Assembly (NCBI RefSeq): GCF_016219575.1
Contig: NZ_JACRMG010000003.1
Location: 1-64,000, forward strand
Direction of reading: 5' to 3'
DNA length: 64,000 nucleotides
From: Bradyrhizobium sp.
GTDB taxonomy: Bacteria; Pseudomonadota; Alphaproteobacteria; Rhizobiales; Xanthobacteraceae
In this document: positions 8,339-16,556 of the stretch, piece after piece
How the letters are laid out: each line of letters starts with the position of its first letter
Position numbering within the stretch: the stretch's first letter is position 1
Translations under genes and position numbers: made by a program
Notes under the pieces: model-generated
Database searches by the model: none
Told to the model about the DNA's origin: nothing
What the model saw: the letters and a program-made list of their open reading frames with translations, nothing else

Positions 8339-8355
8339 TGGATAAATACTGTCCA
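8339..8355. promoter_or_regulatory. Imperfect dyad upstream of the ABC/catabolic operon
   Basis: The 17 bases TGGATAAATACTGTCCA have outer arms TGGA/TCCA and further partial symmetry. They lie 46 bases before the permease start, in the gap after the TetR gene. This is a plausible TetR-family operator for the operon, but it is only a pattern call. Confidence 0.35.
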
Positions 8356-8422
8356 GCCGCTTTCGGATGGGCAAAATGCCGCGAACATTCTCCCCATTTC
8401 CGGCCTTCGCCGGGACGACATA

Positions 8423-9130
8423 TCAGGCGGTATGATGTGCTGCCGAGCGCAGTTTCGGCGCCTTGTCCTTGGCAAAGGAGGGCATCGGCTTGCCGGTCAG
8501 CGCCGCCAGCACCAGGGCAACCATGTGCTGCAGCCGCTCGTCCCTCGCCTCCTTGGCGAGGAGGTCGCGGCCGAAGATGACGCTGAGCGTTGCGCTATTG
8601 GAGAGATAGAAGAAGCCGAGCGCGGCGATGGAAATATATAGCTGCACCGGATCGACCGCGACGCGAAAATCCCCGCTCGCCACACCGCGGCGCACCACGT
8701 CGCGGATCATCTCCACGAAGGGCGAATGCATCGACTTCACTTTCGTGGAGCGTTTCAGATTCTTCGCTTTGGCAAGGTTTTCAGTGTTGAGCAGCGCCAG
8801 GAACTCGGGGTTCTTGATGAAATAGTTCCAGGTAAAATCGATCAGCCGCTCGATCGCCTCGGGCGGGGCGAGATGCTCGAGGTCGAGCTCGCGCTCCTCG
8901 GCGCGGATCTTCTCGTAGGCGCCTTCGAGCACCGCGAGATAGAGGTCTTCCTTGTTGCCGACGTGGTAGTAGAGCATGCGCTTGTTGGCGCCGGCCTCTT
9001 GCGCGATGCGGTCAACCCGCGCACCGCCGATGCCATGGGCCGAGAATTCCTGCTTGGCAGCCTCCAGGATGCGCAACCGCATGCCCTCGGGGTCGCGCTG
9101 CCATTTCAGAACTCGCTTTCGCTTGGCCAA
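8423..9130 (-). CDS. TetR/AcrR family transcriptional regulator
   Basis: A 235-residue regulator. The N-terminal helix-turn-helix is clear: RILEAAKQEFSAHG, then VDRIAQEAGANKRMLYYHV, the family's recognition-helix signature. It is followed by an all-helical ligand-binding domain with a TetR_C-like segment. It is on the same strand just upstream of the ABC/catabolic operon and is the natural candidate to repress it. The longest start is TTG 9130, with only a weak ribosome-binding site; ATG 9082 would remove 16 residues but leave the HTH intact. Confidence 0.92.
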   Translation of the reverse strand: MAKRKRVLKWQRDPEGMRLRILEAAKQEFSAHGIGGARVDRIAQEAGANKRMLYYHVGNKEDLYLAVLEGAYEKIRAEERELDLEHLAPPEAIERLIDFTWNYFIKNPEFLALLNTENLAKAKNLKRSTKVKSMHSPFVEMIRDVVRRGVASGDFRVAVDPVQLYISIAALGFFYLSNSATLSVIFGRDLLAKEARDERLQHMVALVLAALTGKPMPSFAKDKAPKLRSAAHHTA

Positions 9131-9210
9131 ATCGGTCGCTCGGTGATGTGCGATGACGGACGTGTAACACGGCTGCCGCCATTTGCGAAATCAACCCGCT
9201 CCGCCGACCT

Positions 9211-10065
9211 TTATTCCACCGTCGCAAGCTTTGGCGCGGGCTGCACCAGCAATGTCGGCACGCCGCAGGTGCCGCTCTTCACCGTCATCACCCGCGTGCC
9301 CGGCTTGCGGCCGGTGCGCACTTCCGAGACGTCGACGCCGGCGGCGGCGAGCCGGGCATGGGTGGCGTCGAGGTCCGTCACGCGCCAGCAGATGCCGCGC
9401 AAGCGGTCGGGCTTCGTCTCATCGGCCTTGCCGGGCTTTGAGGTGACCTCGACGATCAGGTCGCCGCAGCGGAAGAACATCAGCCGCCCCCACTCCGGGT
9501 GCGAACGGTCGAGTGCCATGTCCAGTCCCAGCCGCGCACCATAGAGCGCGGCGGCCCGCTCGGGGTCGGCGGTGGAGACGACGACATGATCCATCGCGGT
9601 GATCGAGGCGGGCACGGTACGAACCGACAACGGCCGCGGCTTGCCCAGCTCGAGGAAGAACATCCGCACGCCGCGGGTTGCGTCGGTGGAGGTGCGCGTG
9701 CGCTTCCATGACAGCACGGCGCCGCTGGCCTCGTCGCGGCTTTCGACCTCGGTGACCGGCTCGGGCTTCAGCGCCAGCCGGTCGAGCCTGCGGTGCAGCT
9801 TGGCGATGTCGTCGGTGCGAAAGCACAGGCTTGCCATCCCCTCGCCCTGCTCGGCGAGCAGCGTACGAATGCGTTTCGCGGCGTCGCTGTCGCCGTCGGG
9901 CGCCATCAGCTCCAGCGTGGCATTGTCGAGCGTGAACAGGGCGCGCACCGCACCGTCCCCCGCATTGCGCCAGGACGGTGTGCGGGCAAACAGCGTCTGG
10001 TAGGCCGCGACCGCAGCCTCGATTTCGTTGACGAGAACGACGACGTGGTCGAGACCTGCAATCAC
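9211..10065 (-). CDS. Two-domain VOC (glyoxalase-fold) protein
   Basis: A 284-residue protein built of two glyoxalase/bleomycin-resistance (VOC) domains, one beginning IAGLDHVVVLV and the second ITAMDHVVVST. Metal-dependent members are dioxygenases, isomerases or glyoxalases. The histidines in LDHVV and MDHVV could be ligands, but no known activity can be assigned. The start is GTG 10065, which overlaps the stop of the dehydrogenase gene by four bases (GTGA), so the two proteins are translated together. This suggests a linked metabolic role, possibly on the 2-oxo acid produced by the dehydrogenase. Confidence 0.85.
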   Translation of the reverse strand: MIAGLDHVVVLVNEIEAAVAAYQTLFARTPSWRNAGDGAVRALFTLDNATLELMAPDGDSDAAKRIRTLLAEQGEGMASLCFRTDDIAKLHRRLDRLALKPEPVTEVESRDEASGAVLSWKRTRTSTDATRGVRMFFLELGKPRPLSVRTVPASITAMDHVVVSTADPERAAALYGARLGLDMALDRSHPEWGRLMFFRCGDLIVEVTSKPGKADETKPDRLRGICWRVTDLDATHARLAAAGVDVSEVRTGRKPGTRVMTVKSGTCGVPTLLVQPAPKLATVE

Positions 10066-11321
10066 GGAAACAGCCCCCGGGTGTTCTTGGCGGCGCGCAC
10101 CTTTTCGACGCCGATCGCCATCGCCGCCGTGCGATGCGAAATCTTGTCGGTGCCGGCGCGCGCGAGCATCTGGTCGAAGGCGCGGTTGAGGATCTGGTAT
10201 TCCCGCCGCGTCACTTCCTCTTCCTCCCAGAACAATTGCTGCAGATCCTGCACCCATTCGAAATAGCTGACCACCACGCCGCCGGAATTGCAGAGGATGT
10301 CGGGGATCACGAAAATCTCGTCGCGGCGCTTGTCGAGCACGAGGTCGGCTTCCGGCGTGGTCGGGCCGTTGGCGCCCTCGGCGAGGATGCGGCACTTGAG
10401 GTTTTCCGCCGTCTTCGCATCGATCACGCGCTCCAGCGCCGCCGGCACCAGCACCGTGCAGGGAAGCGTCAGCACCTCGGCGGGATCGAAGGCGAGCTGG
10501 TTGGAGAAACCGGCGATACTTCCATGCGTGGACGCGTGGCGGATCAGAGCGGGGATATCGAGTCCGTTGGCATCATGGAGCGCGCCGGTGTGGTCGCTGA
10601 CTGCCGTCACCTTCAGCCCGAATTGATAAAGCTCCAGCGCGGCATAGGAACCGACATTGCCAAAACCCTGGATCACCGCGGTGGCCTTGTGCGGGTCGAT
10701 GTTCAACTCCTTCATCACGCGCTTGGAAAGATGCGCGACGCCGCGCCCGGTCGCCTCGCGGCGGCCGAGCGTGCCGCCGTTGGAGACCGGCTTGCCGGTG
10801 ACGATCTCGGTGACGGTCTGGCCCTGGTACATGGAGTAGGTGTCCATGAACCAGGCCATCACCTGCTCGTTGGTGCCCATGTCCGGCGCCATCACGTCGG
10901 TATGCGGCCCGACAAAGGGGATCATCTCCTGCATGTAGCGCCGCGACAACGATTCCAGCTCGCGCCTGGAAATGGTGGAGAGATCGACGTTAACCCCGCC
11001 CTTGGCGCCGCCATAGGGCAGTCCCACCAGCGCGCATTTCCAGCTCATCCAGATTGCCAGGGCCGCCACCTCGCCGATATCCACCGACGGCGCAAAGCGG
11101 GTGCCGCCCTTGGTCGGCCCCATGGTCAGGTGGTGCTGCACGCGATAGCCCTCGAACACCGCGACCGAGCCGTCGTCGCGATGGATCGGACAGGACACCG
11201 TGACCGCCCGCTTCGGCATCAGGATGCGGTCGCGCTCGTCAAACGGGATTTCCAGGTGGTTGGCGATGACATTGAACTGGTTGACGGCCATCTCGAATAC
11301 AGGGCCCGAATAGACCGTCAT
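10062..11321 (-). CDS. Glu/Leu/Phe/Val dehydrogenase (glutamate dehydrogenase type)
   Basis: A 419-residue enzyme for reversible oxidative deamination of glutamate or a related amino acid. It shows the family motifs GPTKGGTRFAP, PYGGAKGGV with the catalytic lysine, APDMGTNEQVMAW, and the cofactor-binding Rossmann segment VIQGFGNVGSYAA. ATG 11321 follows a strong GGGAGGTGACG site; a longer upstream frame lacks one. It is divergent from the PfkB gene at 11531 and shares a 4-base overlap with the VOC gene downstream. NAD versus NADP use and the exact amino acid cannot be told from sequence reading. Confidence 0.95.
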   Translation of the reverse strand: MTVYSGPVFEMAVNQFNVIANHLEIPFDERDRILMPKRAVTVSCPIHRDDGSVAVFEGYRVQHHLTMGPTKGGTRFAPSVDIGEVAALAIWMSWKCALVGLPYGGAKGGVNVDLSTISRRELESLSRRYMQEMIPFVGPHTDVMAPDMGTNEQVMAWFMDTYSMYQGQTVTEIVTGKPVSNGGTLGRREATGRGVAHLSKRVMKELNIDPHKATAVIQGFGNVGSYAALELYQFGLKVTAVSDHTGALHDANGLDIPALIRHASTHGSIAGFSNQLAFDPAEVLTLPCTVLVPAALERVIDAKTAENLKCRILAEGANGPTTPEADLVLDKRRDEIFVIPDILCNSGGVVVSYFEWVQDLQQLFWEEEEVTRREYQILNRAFDQMLARAGTDKISHRTAAMAIGVEKVRAAKNTRGLFP

Positions 11322-11530
11322 CGTCACCTCCCGTGGACGCCGCCGTGAAACCAAAACCGGCGGCAAGACGTTAGGCATGCTGGCGATGCCTCGGGATGGT
11401 CGTAGTCTCCCGGCCCCCCCATCTCAAGACACAAAGGCGGCAGGATGCGATATTTTTCGGCGATCATTGGCGATAAGCGGTGCTAATGTGTCGGCGCCGG
11501 GCGGGACCACAATCAGCCCATGGAAGACGA

Positions 11531-12442
11531 ATGCAGGCTCTCTTCATCGGACAGACCTATATCGACGTCACCTTCATCACGGATCACATGCCTGTCGGCG
11601 ACGAGAAGCACGTCGCCACCGACTATGCGGTATCGTTCGGTGGCAATGCGGTCACCGCGGCCTTCTGCTGCGCCAAGCTCGGCATCGAGCCGGACCTGAT
11701 CGCGACCATCGCCAATGACTGGCTCGGGCGGATGTTCCAGGACATGGCGACCAAGTACGGCATCTCGATCCACGGCCGCAAGGTCAAGACATCCTCGCTC
11801 TCCTTCATCATGCCCAAGGACGGCAAGCGCGCCATCGTGCGCTGCCGCGACGACGACCACATTCACCCCTTCCCGATCCTGAACCTGAAGGGGTGCCGCG
11901 TGCTGCATGTCGACGGCCACCAGCCGGATGCCGCGATCCACTACGCAAAACTGTGCCGCGAAGCCGGCATCCTGACCTCGCTCGACGGCGGCGGCCTGCG
12001 CAGCAACACGACGGAACTGCTCGAGTACATCGACGTCGCCATCGTCGCCGAGCGGCTGTGCGAGCAGATGGACATGACGCCGGACGCGATGCTGTCTTAT
12101 CTCAAGGAACGCGGCTGCAGGATCGGCGGCGTCACCATGGGCGAGCACGGCCTGCTCTGGTACGACGAGGGCGGTGCGGTGAAGCGCCTGCCGGCGCTGC
12201 CGATCCCGCGTCATCGCGTCATCGACACCAACGGCGCCGGCGACGTCTTCCACGGCGCCTACGTCTATTCCTATCTCGCCCATCCCGAAAAGGGCTGGCA
12301 GCACCATTTCGAGTTTGCGCGCGCCGCATCGACCTACAAGATTCAGCGCCTCGGCAACGAGGCCGGATTGCCGACGCTTGCCAATATCGAGGCGGTCAAG
12401 CAGGAGTTTCAGATCGGGCGCAAGAAGGAATTTTGGGACTAA
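11531..12442 (+). CDS. PfkB family carbohydrate kinase
   Basis: A 303-residue kinase. The N-terminal PfkB signature is VSFGGNAVTAAFCCAKLG, and the C-terminal ATP/anion-hole motif is DTNGAGDVFHGAYVY with the catalytic aspartate in GAGD. The family phosphorylates sugars or nucleosides such as ribose, fructose, adenosine or 2-keto-3-deoxygluconate. ATG 11531 has GGAAGACGA directly upstream; an in-frame ATG 51 bases earlier lacks a site. A second PfkB kinase follows on the same strand, separated by a dispersed repeat. The substrate is unknown. Confidence 0.92.
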   Translation: MQALFIGQTYIDVTFITDHMPVGDEKHVATDYAVSFGGNAVTAAFCCAKLGIEPDLIATIANDWLGRMFQDMATKYGISIHGRKVKTSSLSFIMPKDGKRAIVRCRDDDHIHPFPILNLKGCRVLHVDGHQPDAAIHYAKLCREAGILTSLDGGGLRSNTTELLEYIDVAIVAERLCEQMDMTPDAMLSYLKERGCRIGGVTMGEHGLLWYDEGGAVKRLPALPIPRHRVIDTNGAGDVFHGAYVYSYLAHPEKGWQHHFEFARAASTYKIQRLGNEAGLPTLANIEAVKQEFQIGRKKEFWD

Positions 12443-12488
12443 AGCGCGGTGACGTTTCTTCGAATCGTCCTTGCGCTTCATCCTTCTG

Positions 12489-12540
12489 TTTGAGCATGAT
12501 CTTCTCCGAAAACCGGTTTCCACTTTTCGGGATCATGCTC
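12489..12540. repeat. Dispersed GCATGATC repeat, copy 2
   Basis: A near-copy of the repeat at 2922-2971, running from TTTGAGCATGATC to GGGATCATGCTC with AAAACCGGT near the middle. It lies between the two PfkB kinase genes and ends 20 bases before the start of the second. Confidence 0.8.
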
Positions 12541-12560
12541 GAGCGTTTCCAGGAGCAGAA

Positions 12561-13469
12561 ATGGGGCGGGTGTTCGTCGCCGGCAGCATCAACATGGACG
12601 TGGTGGCAACCGCAGAGCGTCACCCGAAGATCGGCGAAACCGTCGCGGGCAAGGAAGTGCTGTACTTCCCCGGCGGCAAGGGCGCCAACCAAGCGGTCGC
12701 AGCCGCCAAGCAGGGCGTGTTGACGACGTTGATCGGGCGGCTTGGCGAGGATGCATTCGGCCGCGACTTGCGCACGTTCCTGGCGGCGCAGTCGATCGAT
12801 CTCGGTTCGGTGAAGGACACGGCAGGCGCTCACACCGGCACCGCCGTCATCACGGTGGCCAAATCGGACAACACCATCGTCGTCATTCCCGGCGCCAATG
12901 CGCTGGTTGACGCAGCCGACGTTGCCGCAGCGTCCTTTGCCAAAGGCGACGTCGCCGTCAGCCAGTTCGAAATCCCCCTGCCCGCGATCGCGGCGTTCTT
13001 CGGGCACGCCCGCGCTTCGGGTGCGACCACCATCCTCAACCCGGCGCCGGCGCGTGCGGTCGGCCGCGAATTGCTCGATCTCGTCGACATCCTCGTGCTC
13101 AACGAAACAGAGCTTGGGGCTCTCACCGGCGCCGAGCTCGGCGAGAACGACGAGCCCATGTACTTCATCGAAGCCGCCCGGCCGCTGCGCGGCAAGAACA
13201 GGAGCGTTTGCATCACGCTCGGACGCCGCGGCGTGCTCGCGCTGGTGGGCGGCGAGGCCGTGCTGATCCCCGGCCGGAACGTGAAGGCCGTCGACACCAC
13301 GGGCGCAGGCGATTGCTTTGTCGGCGCGCTGGCGGCGCAACTGGCGCTGGGCAAGGAAATCCGCGACGCACTGGCTTACGCCAACGCAGCCGCCTCGATC
13401 TGCGTGCAGCGGATGGGCGCGGCGCAGTCGATGCCGACGGCGGCGGAGGTAGCAGCCGTCCTGCGCTGA
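12561..13469 (+). CDS. rbsK: Ribokinase
   Basis: A 302-residue PfkB-family kinase of ribokinase type. It has the N-terminal VFVAGSINMDVV and GGKGANQAVAAAKQG motif, with the GGKGANQA core diagnostic for ribokinase, and the C-terminal DTTGAGDCFVGALAA. It converts D-ribose to ribose 5-phosphate. ATG 12561 has AGGAGCAGAA just upstream; an ATG 90 bases earlier in the same frame reads only through the dispersed repeat. No ribose importer is adjacent. It ends 4 bases from the end of the convergent TRAP permease gene. Confidence 0.88.
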   Translation: MGRVFVAGSINMDVVATAERHPKIGETVAGKEVLYFPGGKGANQAVAAAKQGVLTTLIGRLGEDAFGRDLRTFLAAQSIDLGSVKDTAGAHTGTAVITVAKSDNTIVVIPGANALVDAADVAAASFAKGDVAVSQFEIPLPAIAAFFGHARASGATTILNPAPARAVGRELLDLVDILVLNETELGALTGAELGENDEPMYFIEAARPLRGKNRSVCITLGRRGVLALVGGEAVLIPGRNVKAVDTTGAGDCFVGALAAQLALGKEIRDALAYANAAASICVQRMGAAQSMPTAAEVAAVLR

Positions 13470-13473
13470 TCGC

Positions 13474-14754
13474 TTACTTCAGCATCCCCACCTGTCGCGG
13501 CAGCCACAGCGTCAGCTCGGGAAACAGTGTGATGGCGATCAAGGAAAGCAGCAGCGGCCCCAGCCAAGGCAGGATCGCCATCGTGGTTCGCTCGACCGAC
13601 ATCTTCGATATCCGGGCCAGCACGAACAGCACCATGCCCAGAGGCGGATGCAACAGGCCTATCATCAGGTTCAGGGTCATCACCACGCCGAAATGGATCG
13701 GATCGATTCCGACCTTCACCAGGATCGGCATCAGCACGGGCACTAGAATGCTGATCGCGGCGATGGTCTCGAGAAAACATCCCACGACCAACAGGAGAAC
13801 ATTGATCAGCAGCAAAATGACGTACTTGTTGTCGGTGAACGCCAGCAGCGCTTCGGCGGCCCGCTCGGTCACCTGGGTCGTGGTCAGCACCCAACCGAAC
13901 AGCGAAGCCGCCGCCACCACCAGCAGCACGCCCGCAGTGGTTTCGATAGTATCCATCGTCACCTTGTAGAACTGCTTCAGCGACAGCGAACGATAGAGGA
14001 AGACGCCGAGGATCAGCGCCCATGCGCAGGCGGCGACCGCAGCCTCGGTCGGGGTGAACCATCCGAAGGTCATGCCGCCAAGGATGATGACGGGCGTCAT
14101 CAGGGCCGGCAGGGCGTAGATGAATGTGAACCCGAGCGTTCTCCAGCGGAACATCGCGTCACGCGGGATGCCGTCGCGATGAGCGCAGTAAGTCACATAC
14201 AGCATCATGAAAATCGTCATGACGACGCCGGGGATGACACCGCCGAGGAACAGCGCGCCGATCGAAACGTTTGCCATCATGCCGTAGATCACAAACGGCA
14301 GGGACGGCGGAATGATGGGCCCGAGCGTCGCCGAGGCCGCGGTCGCGCCGACGGCGAACTCGGTTGAGTAGCCGTGGTCCTGCATGGCCTTGATCTCGAT
14401 GGTGCCGAGACCGGCGGCATCCGCGATGGCGGTGCCGGACATGCCCGAGAAGATCACCGATCCGATGATATTGACGTGCCCTAGTCCGCCACGCATCCAG
14501 CCGGCGATCGCAACCGCAAAGTCGTAGATGCGATTGGTGATTCCTGCGGAGTTCATCAAATTGCCGGCGAGGATGAAGAACGGCACCGCGAGCAGCGGAA
14601 ACGAGTCGATGCCGCCGGCCATGCGGTGCAGGATCACGAAGTCGGGGATCCCGGCGATGAAGTGCGTGTAGAGCAGCGATGAGCCGGCCAGCGCGATGAA
14701 CACGGGCACGCCGGCGAGCAGCACCAGGAGGAAGACGAAGACGAGGATGGCCAT
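13474..14754 (-). CDS. TRAP transporter large permease (DctM-like)
   Basis: A 426-residue membrane protein made almost wholly of hydrophobic segments, about 12 in number. It has the DctM signatures FILAGNLMNSAGI and a proline-glycine-rich GPIIPPSLPFVIYG loop. It carries the sodium-driven translocation pathway of a tripartite importer for an organic acid. ATG 14754 is preceded by GGGACAAGAAG, and it begins 10 bases after the end of the small-subunit gene. The convergent ribokinase gene ends only 4 bases from its stop, leaving no room for a terminator between them. Confidence 0.95.
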   Translation of the reverse strand: MAILVFVFLLVLLAGVPVFIALAGSSLLYTHFIAGIPDFVILHRMAGGIDSFPLLAVPFFILAGNLMNSAGITNRIYDFAVAIAGWMRGGLGHVNIIGSVIFSGMSGTAIADAAGLGTIEIKAMQDHGYSTEFAVGATAASATLGPIIPPSLPFVIYGMMANVSIGALFLGGVIPGVVMTIFMMLYVTYCAHRDGIPRDAMFRWRTLGFTFIYALPALMTPVIILGGMTFGWFTPTEAAVAACAWALILGVFLYRSLSLKQFYKVTMDTIETTAGVLLVVAAASLFGWVLTTTQVTERAAEALLAFTDNKYVILLLINVLLLVVGCFLETIAAISILVPVLMPILVKVGIDPIHFGVVMTLNLMIGLLHPPLGMVLFVLARISKMSVERTTMAILPWLGPLLLSLIAITLFPELTLWLPRQVGMLK

Positions 14755-14764
14755 CTTCTTGTCC

Positions 14765-15337
14765 CTAGTCCGCAACGGCCTGGTCGACGACGTCGTGAGG
14801 CGTCTTCCAGCCGGCACGTGCGTTGCGCCAGAAAGCATAGGCCTGCCGTCCAAACATCATGAAACAGCCGAGCGCGACGCCCCCGTACACGACGCTCATC
14901 GGCACATCGACGACCGTCATGGGCTGATGGTGCATGCGCTCGACGATGGTCACCGAAAAGTAGGCGAGCAATCCGAGAAAACCCAGCTTGACCGCGTCCA
15001 CAAGCGCCAGCAGGGCGGACCGGAGCCGGCCGGGCTTCATGACGTTGGACAGCAGCTCTACCGCAATGTGGGTGTTCTTGCGGGTGACGACCGCACCGCC
15101 GACGAACACCACCACCATCAGGGCGTAGCGCGCGATCTCCTCGGTCCACGCAAGGCTATCGTTGAGCACGTATCGCGTGAAGAACTGGAGGAAAACGATG
15201 AAAGCGAGGCCCCAGAAGATCAGGAACGCGATCCAGTCCTCCGGATGATGCTCGATGATGACCTCCTCGTCTTTCGCGACGATCAGGTGAACGTCGTCGG
15301 ACGGTGTGGCGTTGGGAGAAAGGGGATCGGTGTTCAT
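14765..15337 (-). CDS. TRAP transporter small permease (DctQ-like)
   Basis: A 190-residue protein with four predicted membrane helices. The DctQ-like core is WGLAFIVFLQFFTRYVLNDS followed by WTEEIARYALMVVVFVGGA. It links the periplasmic binding protein to the large permease. The N-terminal 30 residues are hydrophilic and acidic, a little longer than usual. It is the middle gene of a P-Q-M operon and is separated from the binding-protein gene by an approximately 140-base repeat-like spacer. Confidence 0.93.
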   Translation of the reverse strand: MNTDPLSPNATPSDDVHLIVAKDEEVIIEHHPEDWIAFLIFWGLAFIVFLQFFTRYVLNDSLAWTEEIARYALMVVVFVGGAVVTRKNTHIAVELLSNVMKPGRLRSALLALVDAVKLGFLGLLAYFSVTIVERMHHQPMTVVDVPMSVVYGGVALGCFMMFGRQAYAFWRNARAGWKTPHDVVDQAVAD

Positions 15338-15360
15338 GCAGTGTCCGTTGGCACAATCTA

Positions 15361-15477
15361 CGCGTCGTCCCCGCGAACGCGGAGACCCCTAACCGCCAAT
15401 ACCCTAGAAAGGGTCGTTGCCACATCGCGCAAGCAAGCTGGCACGGCGTTTGGGTCCCCGCGGTCGCAGGAACGGCG
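15361..15477. repeat. Repeat-like spacer inside the TRAP operon
   Basis: The spacer between the binding-protein and small-permease genes contains CGTCGTCCCCGCGAACGCGG at one side and GTCCCCGCGGTCGCAGGAAC at the other. These words resemble dispersed intergenic repeats elsewhere in the window (24739-24867), where CGTCCCTGCGAACGCAGGGA is seen. No gene is visible. Confidence 0.5.
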
Positions 15478-15481
15478 AAGC

Positions 15482-16465
15482 TTACTTCAGCGCCTGAAAC
15501 TCGTCGTATTGCGCCTGGGTCCAACCCGCGCCGGCGGAAGCGTCGTTGTGCAGCGGGATCGCGGCCTTGCGGAACGCCTCGCGGTCGACCTGGACCACGG
15601 TCTTTCCGAGCTTGCGCAACTCGTCCGCGATTTTCTGCTCGGACTCTCGAATTGCATCCGAAGCCTTGGCGGCAGCCTGCACCAGCACTTCATCGAATAC
15701 CTTCTTGTCGGCATCCGATAATTTCGACCAGACATGCGAGCCGGTGATGGTCAACAGAGATTCGATGATGTGGCCGGTCAGCATGACGTGACTCTGCACC
15801 TCGTAGAATTTCTTGGCCATGATCGTCGGCAGCGGATTCTCCTGACCGTCGACGGTGCCCTGCTGCAGCGCAAGGTAGACTTCCGCAAACGCGATCGGCG
15901 TAGCGTTGGCGCCGACCGATTTCGCCAGCATCAAATAGAGCGGCGCCGGCGGCACGCGCAGCTTCATACCTTTCATGTCCTCGGGCTTCTTGATCTCCTT
16001 GTTAGCGGTCACCATGCGTTCGCCGTAATAAGTGAGTGCAATGATCTTGTGCCTCGTCTTGTCCTCGTACCCCTTCGCGATGTCGCGGAACAGCTTGCTG
16101 TCGCGATAGGACTTCCAGTGATTGAAGTCGCGCACCATGAACGGCGCGCCGGAGATGGCCAGCGGCTTGTGGATCGACCCGGCGAACGACGTCCCGGTGT
16201 AGATGATGTCCACGGTGCCAAGCCCGAGGCCTTCATTGATCTGGTTCTCGTTGCCGAGCTGAGACGCCGGAAACACCGCGATTTCATACCGGCCGGAGGT
16301 GCGCTTCTTGATTTCCTCGGCTGCCCACAGCGCCTGGGTGTGATACGGCTCGGCGACCTCGTAGACATGCGCCCATTTCAGCTTGGTCTGCGCCGAGGCC
16401 GGACCTGCGATGACGGATGCAATGACGAATGCTGCCGATAACGCGGCTCGTGTCCAGACGGACAT
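15482..16465 (-). CDS. TRAP transporter substrate-binding protein (DctP-like)
   Basis: A 327-residue periplasmic protein. A signal peptide ends near GPASAQTK. The mature part shows the DctP features LKWAHVYEVAEPYH, FPASQLGNENQINEGLGLGT and the conserved arginine region MKLRVPPAPLYL, which normally binds the ligand carboxylate. ATG 16465 follows GGGAGGAAGTT. The ligand is presumably an organic acid, but neither sequence nor neighbours define it. It leads the transporter operon. Confidence 0.95.
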   Translation of the reverse strand: MSVWTRAALSAAFVIASVIAGPASAQTKLKWAHVYEVAEPYHTQALWAAEEIKKRTSGRYEIAVFPASQLGNENQINEGLGLGTVDIIYTGTSFAGSIHKPLAISGAPFMVRDFNHWKSYRDSKLFRDIAKGYEDKTRHKIIALTYYGERMVTANKEIKKPEDMKGMKLRVPPAPLYLMLAKSVGANATPIAFAEVYLALQQGTVDGQENPLPTIMAKKFYEVQSHVMLTGHIIESLLTITGSHVWSKLSDADKKVFDEVLVQAAAKASDAIRESEQKIADELRKLGKTVVQVDREAFRKAAIPLHNDASAGAGWTQAQYDEFQALK

Positions 16466-16556
16466 AACTTCCTCCCTTGTTGCTTTGGACCGTGAGGTCT
16501 TTCGGGGAGAAAGTCGCCGAAATAATTTCTCGATGCAAGTGGAAGCGCGTTGCGAC

